From: an uncultured Marvinbryantia sp.
Lineage (GTDB): Bacteria > Bacillota > Clostridia > Lachnospirales > Lachnospiraceae
NCBI GenBank assembly: GCA_947630735.1
Contig: CANRIR010000021.1
Location: 1 to 36,014 of the forward strand
Direction: 5' to 3'
Length of the DNA stretch: 36,014 nucleotides
This document shows, one piece after another, positions 24,914 to 32,393 of the stretch; positions within the stretch are counted from its first letter, which is position 1, and every line of letters starts with the position of its first letter. Under the pieces are notes generated by a model, which saw nothing but the letters and a program-made list of their open reading frames with translations, did not search any database and was not told the DNA's origin. The position numbers were made by a program, and so were the translations under genes.

Positions 24914-25450
24914 ATGGCGATCGGGACGACGGGACTGGTGCATATTTACTGCGGGGACGGCAAGGGCAAGACCACGGCAGGCATGGGGCTTTGCGTGCGT
25001 GCCGCCGGGTACGGCTACCGGGTGCTCATCTACCAGTTCATGAAAAATAACAGGACCAGCGAGCGCCGGATCCTGGAAAACGTGGACAACATCACGATCG
25101 TGGACGGCCTCGAGGAGGAGAAGTTCAGCTTTCAGATGACACAGCAGGAGAAGCGGGAGCGGAAGGAATTTTACGCGCAGCAGCTTCAGCGTGTGACGGA
25201 TCTGGCGCGGGAGGGACGGTACGACGTGCTGTTTCTGGACGAAGTGATCTACACGATCCGCGCCGGTCTTCTGGATGAGGACAGGCTGCTCGCTTTTTTG
25301 GACACAAAACCGGACAAGCTGGAAGTGATCCTCACGGGACAGGGGCCGGATGAAGCGCTGCTTCGCAGGGCGGACTATGTCTCGGAGATCTGTATGCGCA
25401 GGCACCCGTTCACAGAGGGCCAGCCCGCGCGGGACGGTATCGAGCGATAG
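24914..25450 (+). CDS. cobO: Corrinoid (cob(I)alamin) adenosyltransferase, CobO/BtuR family
   Basis: 178 residues. The N-terminal 'GLVHIYCGDGKGKTTAGMG' carries the P-loop GDGKGKTT (14-21), whose 'GxGKGKTTAA' form is diagnostic of CobA/CobO/BtuR enzymes. 'RYDVLFLDEVIYTIRAGLLDED' matches the conserved 'D.lvlDEi..a...gll' strand, and 'LEVILTGQGPDEALLRRADYVSEI' the 'evvlTGR.ap..l...ADlVtEm' segment. The enzyme adds the 5'-deoxyadenosyl group from ATP to reduced corrinoids in the cytoplasm. GQG replaces the usual TGR. The ribosome binding site is weak. The gene is 17 bases before pepT; the link looks positional rather than functional. Confidence 0.9.
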   Translation: MAIGTTGLVHIYCGDGKGKTTAGMGLCVRAAGYGYRVLIYQFMKNNRTSERRILENVDNITIVDGLEEEKFSFQMTQQEKRERKEFYAQQLQRVTDLAREGRYDVLFLDEVIYTIRAGLLDEDRLLAFLDTKPDKLEVILTGQGPDEALLRRADYVSEICMRRHPFTEGQPARDGIER

Positions 25451-25467
25451 AAAAGAGGAGAAGAACG

Positions 25468-26697
25468 ATGCGTGCGTATGAGAGATTGCTGCAGTATGTA
25501 AAAGTATATACCACAAGCTGTGAAAAGAGCGAGGACACGCCCTCCACAAAGAGGCAGTTCGACCTGGCCGGGATGCTCAGGGATGAATTGTGCAGCCTGG
25601 GCGTGCAGGATGTCAGGATGGATGAAAAGTGCTATGTATATGGAAGCATTCCCGCCGCGCCGGGGTGCGAAAATGCGCCCGCCATCGGGTTTATCGCCCA
25701 CATAGACACAGCGCCGGATTTTTCAGGGGAGCACGTGTCTCCCCGGGTGATCGAACACTACGACGGCGGGGACGTGAAGCTGGGCGAGAGCGGGAGAGTG
25801 CTGTCGGCGAAGGATTTCCCGCATCTGCCCTCTCTGGCGGGGCGCACCCTCATCGTCACGGACGGATCCACGCTGCTGGGCGCGGACGATAAGGCCGGAG
25901 TGGCGGAGATCATGACCCTGGCGGAGGAGCTTTTGAAAGAGGACGTGCCGCACGGAAAAATCTGCATCGGGTTCACGCCGGACGAAGAGGTCGGACGGGG
26001 TGCGGACGCTTTCGATGTGAAGGGGTTCGGCGCGGATTTCGCCTACACGGTGGACGGCGATGCGGAGAACCAGATTGAGTATGAAAATTTCAACGCCTGC
26101 GCGGCGGAGGTAACTTTCCGCGGATTTGCCGTGCATCCGGGCAGCAGCAAGGACACCATGGTCAACGCCTCGCTGGCGGCCATGGAGTTTAACGCCATGC
26201 TCCCGTCCGGGGATACGCCCAGGAACACCGAGGGGTACGAGGGATTTTTCCATCTGTGCCATATGAGCGGGGATGTGTCCGAGGCAAAGCTGGAATATAT
26301 TGTGCGCGACCACAGCGCAGAGATGTTTGAGTGCAGGAAGCAGACGATGCGGCACATCACGAAGCTTCTGCAGGAGAAATACGGGGAGCAGGCGGTCAGC
26401 CTGAAACTGACGGAGCAGTACCGCAACATGAAGGAAAAGATCGAGCCCTGCATGCACCTCATCACAAACGCGGAGCAGGCCATCCGGGAGGCGGGCATGA
26501 CGCCCGTGACGGTTCCCATCCGGGGCGGCACGGACGGCGCGCGGCTCTCCTACATGGGGCTTCCCTGTCCCAACCTGGGCACCGGCGGCCACGCGTTTCA
26601 CGGCCCCTACGAGCATGTGACGGCCGAGGGCATGGACAAGGTGGTGGAAGTGCTGAAGGGGATCGTGAAGCGCTACGCCGCGGAGACATCCCGATGA
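25468..26697 (+). CDS. pepT: Peptidase T (tripeptide aminopeptidase, M20B)
   Basis: 409 residues, the normal length. PepT landmarks are in order: 'FIAHIDTAPDFSG' (H and D of the zinc site), 'LIVTDGSTLLGADDKAGVAEIM' (bridging Asp), 'GFTPDEEVGRGAD' (catalytic Glu pair), 'VDGDAENQIEYENFNA', the dimerisation domain 'FAVHPGSSKDTMVNA', and 'PIRGGTDGARLSYMGLPCPNLGTGGHAFHGPYE' with the last zinc His. It is a cytoplasmic dinuclear zinc enzyme that removes the N-terminal residue of tripeptides. A GAGGAGA site precedes the ATG. Its stop overlaps the tadA start by four bases. Confidence 0.97.
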   Translation: MRAYERLLQYVKVYTTSCEKSEDTPSTKRQFDLAGMLRDELCSLGVQDVRMDEKCYVYGSIPAAPGCENAPAIGFIAHIDTAPDFSGEHVSPRVIEHYDGGDVKLGESGRVLSAKDFPHLPSLAGRTLIVTDGSTLLGADDKAGVAEIMTLAEELLKEDVPHGKICIGFTPDEEVGRGADAFDVKGFGADFAYTVDGDAENQIEYENFNACAAEVTFRGFAVHPGSSKDTMVNASLAAMEFNAMLPSGDTPRNTEGYEGFFHLCHMSGDVSEAKLEYIVRDHSAEMFECRKQTMRHITKLLQEKYGEQAVSLKLTEQYRNMKEKIEPCMHLITNAEQAIREAGMTPVTVPIRGGTDGARLSYMGLPCPNLGTGGHAFHGPYEHVTAEGMDKVVEVLKGIVKRYAAETSR

Positions 26698-27374
26698 AGC
26701 AGGAGAAAGACGCGGCGGTTCCGGCGGGTGCGCAGGAGAAAGATGAAGCGATCCCGGCGGGCGAGCGGGAGAAAGATGCAGCAGTTCCGGCGGGTGCGCA
26801 GGAGAAAGATGCAGCGGTTCCGGCGGGCGCGCGGGAGAAAGACGCAGAGATCCCAGCGGGCGCGCGGGAGCAGAGTGAGGATCTGTGCGTGCACGAGAAG
26901 TTCATGCGGGAGGCCCTCCGGCAGGCGAAGAAGGCGTATGCCCTGGAGGAGACGCCCATCGGATGCGTGATCGTGCAGGACGGGCGCATCATCGCCCGGG
27001 GCTACAACCGGCGGAACACCGATAAAAACACGTTGGCCCACGCGGAGCTTACGGCCATCCGCAAAGCGGCGAAAAAGCTGGGCGACTGGCGTCTGGAAGG
27101 GTGCACCATGTATGTGACCCTGGAGCCCTGCCAGATGTGCGCCGGGGCCATGGTGCAGGCGCGGCTGACGGAGGCCGTGATCGGCAGCATGAATCCCAAG
27201 GCGGGCTGCGCGGGATCCGTGCTGAACATTTTGGAGATGCCGCAGTTCAACCATCAGGTGCGTGTGATCCGCGGCGTGCTGAAAGAGGAGTGCGGCGGGC
27301 TGCTGAGCCGGTTTTTCCGGGAACTTCGGGAGAAGAAGGCCGGGAAGATACGAATGGGACAGGGTGAGATATGA
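26694..27374 (+). CDS. tadA: tRNA-specific adenosine deaminase with five-repeat N-terminal extension
   Basis: 226 residues from the ATG at 26694, which overlaps the pepT stop (ATGA). The catalytic domain (about 67-226) is a normal TadA: 'EKFMREALRQAKKAYALEETPIGCVIV', H116-A-E118 in 'LAHAELTAIRKAA', and P145-C146-Q-M-C149 in 'TLEPCQMCAGAMVQARL'. It converts A34 of tRNA-Arg(ACG) to inosine. The first about 60 residues are not part of the family: they are five tandem 11-residue repeats, consensus EKDAAVPAGAQ. Family members normally start right before the equivalent of residue 67. An internal start (M71) would cut into the first helix, so the extension is probably translated. Its DNA is listed separately. 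Confidence 0.92.
   Translation: MKQEKDAAVPAGAQEKDEAIPAGEREKDAAVPAGAQEKDAAVPAGAREKDAEIPAGAREQSEDLCVHEKFMREALRQAKKAYALEETPIGCVIVQDGRIIARGYNRRNTDKNTLAHAELTAIRKAAKKLGDWRLEGCTMYVTLEPCQMCAGAMVQARLTEAVIGSMNPKAGCAGSVLNILEMPQFNHQVRVIRGVLKEECGGLLSRFFRELREKKAGKIRMGQGEI
26703..26867 (+). repeat. Five 33-bp in-frame tandem repeats at the 5' end of tadA
   Basis: Units start at 26703, 26736, 26769, 26802 and 26835. Each begins GAGAAAGA and holds a CCGGCGGG-like core, except the last (CCAGCGGG). They encode EKDAAVPAGAQ, EKDEAIPAGER, EKDAAVPAGAQ, EKDAAVPAGAR and EKDAEIPAGAR. Near identity at DNA level points to recent expansion. Confidence 0.95.
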
Positions 27375-28093
27375 GTATATTCATAAGAGGGTTGTTTCTG
27401 CTGTGGATGTTTTTCGGCACGGCGTTTTCCGGGTTCCGGGACGAGCGCATATGGGAAGCGTTTGAGCCCGCGGACGGGGAGACTTATGTGGAAAATATGG
27501 TGCGGGGCATCGCCGCGAAGCCGGAGCTTGTGCGGTTCCTGCTGGAATATCCGGTGTGCTGCGGAAACGATTTTGAGATTGACATTACAAAAGAAGTCTA
27601 TCAGGGCGGCATTCCGCTGTTTTTGCAGATGGACGGCCGCTGGGGCTACCGCACCTACGGAACCGGGTTTCTGGCTATGACGGGCTGCGGGCCCACCTGC
27701 CTTTCCATGGTGTACTGCGGCCTCACGGGGGACACGGAGTGGAACCCATACGCCGTGGCGCGCATGGCGCAGAAGAAAGGCTATTATGTGGACGGGGTGG
27801 GCACCTCCTGGGATCTGATGACCAGCGGCGCGCGCAGCCTTGGCCTGAATGTCTGGCAGCCGTCCATCGACTCCGGCGAGATCGTGGGGACGCTGCAGCA
27901 GGGCTGTCCCCTCATCGCTTCCATGAGGCCCGGGGACTTTACCAGGCGCGGGCATTTTATTGTGCTTCGCGGGATCGACTGGGACGGCAGGATCATCGTC
28001 AACGATCCCAACAGCACGGCGAACAGCGAACGGACATGGGAGGTGGATCGTCTGGTCTCACAGATGAAAGGTCTGTGGGCGTATAGTTACTAA
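27371..28093 (+). CDS. C39-like papain-fold protein with N-terminal membrane anchor or signal
   Basis: 240 residues, starting inside the tadA stop (ATGA). An N-terminal hydrophobic stretch (IFIRGLFLLWMFFGTAFS, about 4-21) is a signal peptide or anchor. The domain from about 78 matches the Peptidase_C39_2 pattern: 'IPLFLQMDGRWGYRTYG' with Q86, 'GCGPTCLSM' with C106 as candidate nucleophile, 'GHFIVLRGIDWDGRIIVNDPNS' with H195 and D212. A full Gln-Cys-His-Asp set is present, so it may be an active cysteine peptidase or amidase on the outer face of the membrane. Substrate unknown. Linkage to pepT and tadA is by translation overlap and probably does not reflect shared function. Confidence 0.8.
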   Translation: MSIFIRGLFLLWMFFGTAFSGFRDERIWEAFEPADGETYVENMVRGIAAKPELVRFLLEYPVCCGNDFEIDITKEVYQGGIPLFLQMDGRWGYRTYGTGFLAMTGCGPTCLSMVYCGLTGDTEWNPYAVARMAQKKGYYVDGVGTSWDLMTSGARSLGLNVWQPSIDSGEIVGTLQQGCPLIASMRPGDFTRRGHFIVLRGIDWDGRIIVNDPNSTANSERTWEVDRLVSQMKGLWAYSY

Positions 28094-28194
28094 TTAAAAA
28101 ATTATCACACAAAAAACACAGAAAAGACATAAATTCATGGTAAAAAATAGGTTGTGGCGCAGCCGCGAGTCTGATCTGTGGATTGAGGTGTGAA

Positions 28195-28947
28195 ATGCAG
28201 CAAATTCAGTATTCCTTCAAACGGTACGAGAAAAAATATCTCCTTACCAAAGAGCAGCTTCGGTCTCTGTACGGCAGACTGCTGGAGAAAATGCGCGAGG
28301 ATGAATTCGGCATCCACAGCGTGTGCAGCATCTATTACGATACAGACACCTACGAGCTTGCGAGAAAGTCCATTGAAAAACCGGTGTACAAAGAGAAATT
28401 CCGCGTGCGCTGCTACGGGATGCCCTCCTCGGACAGCATGATCTACGCAGAGATCAAGAAGAAATTCGACGGGATCGTGTACAAGAGGCGGGTCGCATCG
28501 GATGCGGCGGGGATAAGCGGGTTCCTGGCGGGCAGGACGAGTCTTTCCGGCGAGGAGCAGATCCAGCGGGAGATCCGCTGGTTTTTGCAGAAATACCGGC
28601 CGGAGCCGAAGGTGTTTATCGCCTACGAGCGGATCGCGCTGGAGGCAAAGGACGGCTCGGGGCTCCGGGTAACTTTCGACTGGAACATCCGCTGGCGCAG
28701 AGACAGACTGCACCTGGCGGACGGGATGCGCGGGGAACCGGTGCTGCCGGACGGCGGCATCGTGATGGAGATTAAGGTGCCGGAGGCCATGCCATTGTGG
28801 ATGGCGGACCTTTTGAGCGCGTACCGGATCTATCCCGCTTCTTTTTCGAAGTACGGAACCTGCTACTGCAGGTACCTGTCACGAGAGTCCGCTGCGGACA
28901 CGGAGAACCAGAAACTGGGATTTCAAAAGGAGGAAGCTGTATGCTGA
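28195..28947 (+). CDS. VTC-domain polyphosphate polymerase-like protein
   Basis: 250 residues from the ATG at 28195, with GAGGTG upstream; an in-frame TTG four codons earlier is less likely. VTC tunnel motifs are visible: 'FKRYEKKYLLTKEQ' (8-21), 'IYYDTDTYELARKSIEKPVYKEKFRVRCYG' (46-75) with basic and acidic residues of the active tunnel, 'AEIKKKFDGIVYKRR' (85-99), and the C-terminal 'MEIKVPEAMPLW' and 'FSKYGTCY'. In yeast Vtc4 this domain makes polyphosphate from ATP with Mn2+. Bacterial stand-alone members are assumed to act alike on the cytoplasmic side. It overlaps the DUF4956 gene by 7 bases, a common pairing. No clear promoter was found in the 101-base gap upstream. Confidence 0.9.
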   Translation: MQQIQYSFKRYEKKYLLTKEQLRSLYGRLLEKMREDEFGIHSVCSIYYDTDTYELARKSIEKPVYKEKFRVRCYGMPSSDSMIYAEIKKKFDGIVYKRRVASDAAGISGFLAGRTSLSGEEQIQREIRWFLQKYRPEPKVFIAYERIALEAKDGSGLRVTFDWNIRWRRDRLHLADGMRGEPVLPDGGIVMEIKVPEAMPLWMADLLSAYRIYPASFSKYGTCYCRYLSRESAADTENQKLGFQKEEAVC

Positions 28948-29603
28948 ACAGTATTTTTTCTGCGGAGGTAACGTGGCAGGAGCTTTTGGCCGTCTTTGGC
29001 GCGTCCATGGTGCTTGGCTGCCTGACCTCGCTTGTCTTTTCTTACAGATCCAGGCACAGCGGGAGCTTTGCGCTGACGGTAGCGGTGCTCCCCATGATCG
29101 TGGCGCTGGTCATTTTTCTGGTAAACGGAAACATCGGGGCCGGCATTGCGGTGGCGGGAGCGTTTGCGTTAGTGCGTTTCCGCAGCGTGCCGGGCACGGC
29201 GCAGGAGATCGCGGCGCTGTTTACGTCCATGGCGATGGGGCTTGCCCTGGGAATGGGCTATATCGGGGTGGCGGCCCTGTTCTTTGTGCTGGTGGCCTGC
29301 TTCGCGCTGGCGCTGACGGCATTTGGCTTCGGCGCGCCGTCCGGCCGCGAGAAACAGCTGAAGATCACGATTCCGGAAGACTTCAACTACGAGGATCTGT
29401 TTGATGATATTTTCGCCAGATACACGAAATCCGTGCATCTGGACAGAGTACATACCACAAACATGGGCACGCTCTTTGAGCTGACTTATCACGTGACATT
29501 TCCGGACGCGCGGATCCCGAAGGAGTTTATCGACGAGCTGCGCACAAGGAACGGGAACCTGAACATTGCCATCGGCACGGTGCCGGAGCATGAGAGTCTG
29601 TAA
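28941..29603 (+). CDS. DUF4956 membrane protein
   Basis: 220 residues. AAAAGGAGG precedes the ATG at 28941, which lies before the VTC stop. Four hydrophobic helices lie in residues about 15-130, including 'NIGAGIAVAGAFALVRFRSVPGTAQEIAALF', the DUF4956 core with its conserved 'VRFRs.pg.a.ei' loop. A cytoplasmic C-terminal domain follows ('LKITIPEDFNYEDLFDDIFARYTKSVHLDRV'). The family's function is unknown. It regularly accompanies VTC-domain proteins, so it may receive, transport or sense polyphosphate (inference). Confidence 0.9.
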   Translation: MLNSIFSAEVTWQELLAVFGASMVLGCLTSLVFSYRSRHSGSFALTVAVLPMIVALVIFLVNGNIGAGIAVAGAFALVRFRSVPGTAQEIAALFTSMAMGLALGMGYIGVAALFFVLVACFALALTAFGFGAPSGREKQLKITIPEDFNYEDLFDDIFARYTKSVHLDRVHTTNMGTLFELTYHVTFPDARIPKEFIDELRTRNGNLNIAIGTVPEHESL

Positions 29604-29615
29604 GGAGGCATGACC

Positions 29616-31541
29616 ATGAAAAAGAGAAGATATTTACTGGTAGGAGTTTTGGGTCTGGCGGTATGTTTGAGCCAGGCGGAGGCGTCGGCGCAGGGCGCTG
29701 GCAAGATGGAGCTGGCGCAGGATCTGACCGGGAGCACATCGGTGCAAAATCTGATTGAGACTGTATCGGCGCAGGAAGAGGCTGGGAGCGCGACAGCGCA
29801 GGAAGGGGCCGATAGTGCGACGGCGCAGGAATGGACCGAGATCACATTGGCGCAGGATGCGAGCACCGTGTCGGGGGACGGCGCTTCGGTGTCGGGAAAT
29901 GTGGTCTCCATCACGGAGGGCGGGAACTACCGCCTGACGGGAGAGCTGACCGACGGACAGATTTATATAGAAGCAGATAAAAAAGACGATGTGACGCTCA
30001 GCTTGAACGGCGTGTCGGTCACAAACCGGGAAGGAGACGCCATCCACGTGGAACAGGCGGACAAAGTGACGCTGGTTTTGGAGGACGGCACGGAAAACAC
30101 GGCGACGAGCGGCAGTGAAGTGACCATCGACGAGAACGCGGAGCCCCAGAGCGGCACGGCGGAAGGGGCGGCCATCTATTCCAGGGACGACCTGGAGGTG
30201 GAGGGCAGCGGCAGCCTTGCGGTGTACGGCTATCTGAATAACGGCCTGCACACCACCAACGATCTGACCATATCGTCCGGTACGCTGGATGTGACCGCCG
30301 TGAACAACGGCCTGAAGGGGAAGGATTCCGTGACCATAAACGACGGGACCATCTCGGTGCACGCCGGGGGCGACGGCATCCAGTCGGACGATGAGACAGG
30401 GGAGGGCTACGGCGTGGTCCATATCCTGGGCGGCACCATTTTGGTGGAGTGCTACGGAGACGGCATATTTGCCCAGACGCAGCTGACGATCGAGGACGGC
30501 ACCGTCGCGGTGGCGAGATCCACGGAGGCGCTGGAGGCGAATCAGATCGCAATAAGCGGCGGCACCGTCGGCCTGCGAGCCACTGACGACGGTATAAACG
30601 CATTTGGAGGAACCGGCTCCTGGGGCTGGGGCGGCGGCAGCCAGAAGACCACGCAGGATACGCCGAACCTGCTCATTGAGGGCGGCACCGTGCTGGTGGA
30701 CGCGGACGGGGACGGCCTGGACTCCAACGGAAATATTGATATTGAGGGCGGCACCATCATTGTGAACGGGCCGACGAACAGCGCAAACGGCGCTATCGAC
30801 AGCGGCGCGGAGATAGGCGGCACCTGCGTCATAAACGGCGGCACCTTGCTGGCGCTGGGCAGCGCGGGCATGGCGGAGAGCTTCGACGCGCAGTCGGGCC
30901 AGTGCTCTTTCCTCTGCAATCTGCAGAGCGGGTTCCAGGAGGGCGCAAAGATCACAGTGACGGACGCGGACGGCGTCGAGCTGTTTTCCTATGAGGCCGA
31001 AAAGTCCGGTTCCTCCGTGGTATTTTCCAGCCCGGATCTGGTGCAGGGCGAAACCTACACGCTCTTCATAGACGACCAGGCCACGGAAGTGACGCTGGAC
31101 GGCGTGTCCACTGTGGTGGGCGGCATGGGAAACATCCGGGGCGGCTTCGGCGGACCCAGAGGCGGCATGGGCGGCCTCGCTGTGCCAGACGGCGACACGG
31201 GCAATTTCAGTGCACCTGATGGCGACATGGGAAACTTCGGCGCACCCGACGGCGACACGGGCAGCTTTGGCGCACCCGACGGCGATACGGGCAGCTTCGG
31301 CACGCCCGACGGAGATATGGGAAACTTCGGAACATTCGACGGCAGCATGGGGTATGGTCATCATATGAAGGATGGGCACCGCATGGGCTGGATACAGGAT
31401 GGAAGTGAGCCGCCGGAAGGCACAGGAACACAGGACGGAAATGTGCCGCCGGAGAGCGCGGGAACACAGGACGGAAATGTGCCGCCGGACAGCGCGGGAA
31501 CACAGGACGGAAACACAGCGTCGGAGGGCGCTGCGCCATAA
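29616..31541 (+). CDS. Secreted Cthe_2159-type carbohydrate-binding beta-helix protein
   Basis: 641 residues from the ATG at 29616. The ATG at 29610 is only two bases from the AAGGAGG, so the second ATG has the proper spacing. A signal peptide (YLLVGVLGLAVCLSQAEASAQ) is present. A 9-residue tandem repeat starting AQE/AQD follows. Residues about 90-430 form the parallel-beta-helix family domain with recurring 'GGT..v' and 'DGI' turns (TISVHAGGDGIQSDD, GGTILVECYGDGIFA, GGTVGLRATDDGINAF, GGTVLVDADGDGLDSNGN). C. thermocellum Cthe_2159 binds acidic polysaccharides. The tail is low-complexity: 10-residue (DGDTGSFGAP) then 12-residue (GTQDGNVPPESA) repeats, with no anchor motif. Context suggests a surface or matrix role linked to VTC/DUF4956. 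Confidence 0.85.
   Translation: MKKRRYLLVGVLGLAVCLSQAEASAQGAGKMELAQDLTGSTSVQNLIETVSAQEEAGSATAQEGADSATAQEWTEITLAQDASTVSGDGASVSGNVVSITEGGNYRLTGELTDGQIYIEADKKDDVTLSLNGVSVTNREGDAIHVEQADKVTLVLEDGTENTATSGSEVTIDENAEPQSGTAEGAAIYSRDDLEVEGSGSLAVYGYLNNGLHTTNDLTISSGTLDVTAVNNGLKGKDSVTINDGTISVHAGGDGIQSDDETGEGYGVVHILGGTILVECYGDGIFAQTQLTIEDGTVAVARSTEALEANQIAISGGTVGLRATDDGINAFGGTGSWGWGGGSQKTTQDTPNLLIEGGTVLVDADGDGLDSNGNIDIEGGTIIVNGPTNSANGAIDSGAEIGGTCVINGGTLLALGSAGMAESFDAQSGQCSFLCNLQSGFQEGAKITVTDADGVELFSYEAEKSGSSVVFSSPDLVQGETYTLFIDDQATEVTLDGVSTVVGGMGNIRGGFGGPRGGMGGLAVPDGDTGNFSAPDGDMGNFGAPDGDTGSFGAPDGDTGSFGTPDGDMGNFGTFDGSMGYGHHMKDGHRMGWIQDGSEPPEGTGTQDGNVPPESAGTQDGNVPPDSAGTQDGNTASEGAAP
29715..29864 (+). repeat. 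27-bp (9-codon) tandem repeats near the 5' end of the Cthe_2159-type gene
   Basis: Five 27-bp units from 29715 encode AQDLTGSTS, VQNLIETVS, AQEEAGSAT, AQEGADSAT and AQEWTEITL, and a partial AQDAS follows. Four of the five units, and the partial one, start GCGCAGGA. The repeats form a spacer between the signal peptide and the beta-helix. Confidence 0.85.
31188..31337 (+). repeat. 30-bp tandem repeats in the Cthe_2159-type gene (tail, first array)
   Basis: Five units from 31188 encode DGDTGNFSAP, DGDMGNFGAP, DGDTGSFGAP, DGDTGSFGTP and DGDMGNFGTF. The Asp-x-Asp-Gly spacing could bind calcium, but this is not shown. Confidence 0.9.
31425..31532 (+). repeat. 36-bp tandem repeats in the Cthe_2159-type gene (tail, second array)
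   Basis: Units at 31425, 31461 and 31497 encode GTQDGNVPPESA, GTQDGNVPPDSA and GTQDGNTASEGA. The first two differ by one base. A half-unit (DGSEPPEGT) precedes them. Confidence 0.92.
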
Positions 31542-31574
31542 TTGGTTATATAGAAAAAGAAAGGGATCGATCGC

Positions 31575-32315
31575 ATGAAAAAAATCGCACTGATCTGGAT
31601 AACGGCAGTATTCTGTTTTGGCGCTTCAGCCAGCGCGGAGAAAATTCACATCGGCCTGGAGGACGAGACAGATACTTCCGCCGTTGTCATCAGGGAGGAT
31701 GAGACCGAAGAAGAAACCGAGGAGGAAACCGAAGAACTTCCCATGGAAGTGTCTCTGGACACGGAGGAACTTTTGCAATATCCGGAACTGCCGACAGGAT
31801 GCGAGTCCATATCGCTTACGATCCTGCTGGATTACCTTGGTTTTGACGATCTGGATAAGACCACCATCGTGGACGATTATCTTCCTTACAGCGATAATTT
31901 TGTTGTGGGGTTCTGCGGCGACCCGTACATAGAGCAGGGAGGCGGGTGCTATGCACCGGCCATTGTGCGGGCGGCCCAGAACTATCTGGACGACCACGAT
32001 TCCGACATGGAAGCGGAAAACATCACGGGCAGCAGCCGCGAAGAGATCTATCGGCTGCTGGCGAAGGAAAAGCCCGTCCTGATCTGGACGACCATCTATC
32101 TGAGCGACAAATCGCCCACCGAAATATACAATTATTACGAGGGAAAAGAATACGAGTGGGATCTGAACGAACACTGCGTGGTGTTAAGCGGGTACAACCT
32201 GTGGGACGGCACAGTGGAGGTTTCTGATCCTCTGGATGGAAAAGTAATAAGGGATGCGGAGCGCTTCTGGGAGATCTATGAGGAAATGGGAAGCATGGCG
32301 GTGGTGATAGAATAA
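31575..32315 (+). CDS. Secreted C39-like papain-fold protein
   Basis: 246 residues with a signal peptide (KKIALIWITAVFCFGASASA). An acidic linker follows (EDETEEETEEETEE, about 41-54). The Peptidase_C39_2-like domain starts at about 62. 'ELPTGCESISLTILLDYLGF' carries C76, and 'NEHCVVLSGYNLWDGTVEVSDPLDG' carries H200 and D218, a plausible Cys-His-Asp triad. The Gln usually upstream of the Cys is replaced around 'LPTG', so activity is less certain than for the protein at 27371. It lies 33 bases after the beta-helix gene and is probably the last gene of the VTC operon. It may process or bind surface peptides (inference). Confidence 0.8.
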   Translation: MKKIALIWITAVFCFGASASAEKIHIGLEDETDTSAVVIREDETEEETEEETEELPMEVSLDTEELLQYPELPTGCESISLTILLDYLGFDDLDKTTIVDDYLPYSDNFVVGFCGDPYIEQGGGCYAPAIVRAAQNYLDDHDSDMEAENITGSSREEIYRLLAKEKPVLIWTTIYLSDKSPTEIYNYYEGKEYEWDLNEHCVVLSGYNLWDGTVEVSDPLDGKVIRDAERFWEIYEEMGSMAVVIE

Positions 32316-32324
32316 AAGGATACA

Positions 32325-32366
32325 CCGCGCATGCAAAATCGCTCTTCGAGCGATTGCGCGGCATGC
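32325..32366 (-). terminator. Compound hairpin, likely terminator of the SRP RNA
   Basis: Inner stem AATCGCTC/GAGCGATT (32337-32344, 32348-32355) with a 3-base loop. Outer pairing by GCATGC/GCATGC, or alternatively CCGCGC/GCGCGG. Read on the minus strand, the inner stem ends in TTTT, as a short terminator would. On the plus strand there is no T tract after the stem. Confidence 0.55.
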
Positions 32367-32393
32367 ATCACGATTTCCTGCGTAAATCGTGAT
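32367..32393 (-). other. Perfect 10-bp inverted repeat abutting the SRP RNA 3' end
   Basis: ATCACGATTT and AAATCGTGAT pair perfectly around a 7-base loop. It lies directly between the SRP RNA terminal helix and the compound hairpin. There is no T tract, so it may be a processing or end-protection hairpin, or a dispersed repeat. Confidence 0.7.

Noticed and set aside
24653-25549. Minus-strand frame of 298 codons opposite the corrinoid adenosyltransferase
   Set aside because: It overlaps a clear P-loop gene on the other strand and has no recognisable domain.
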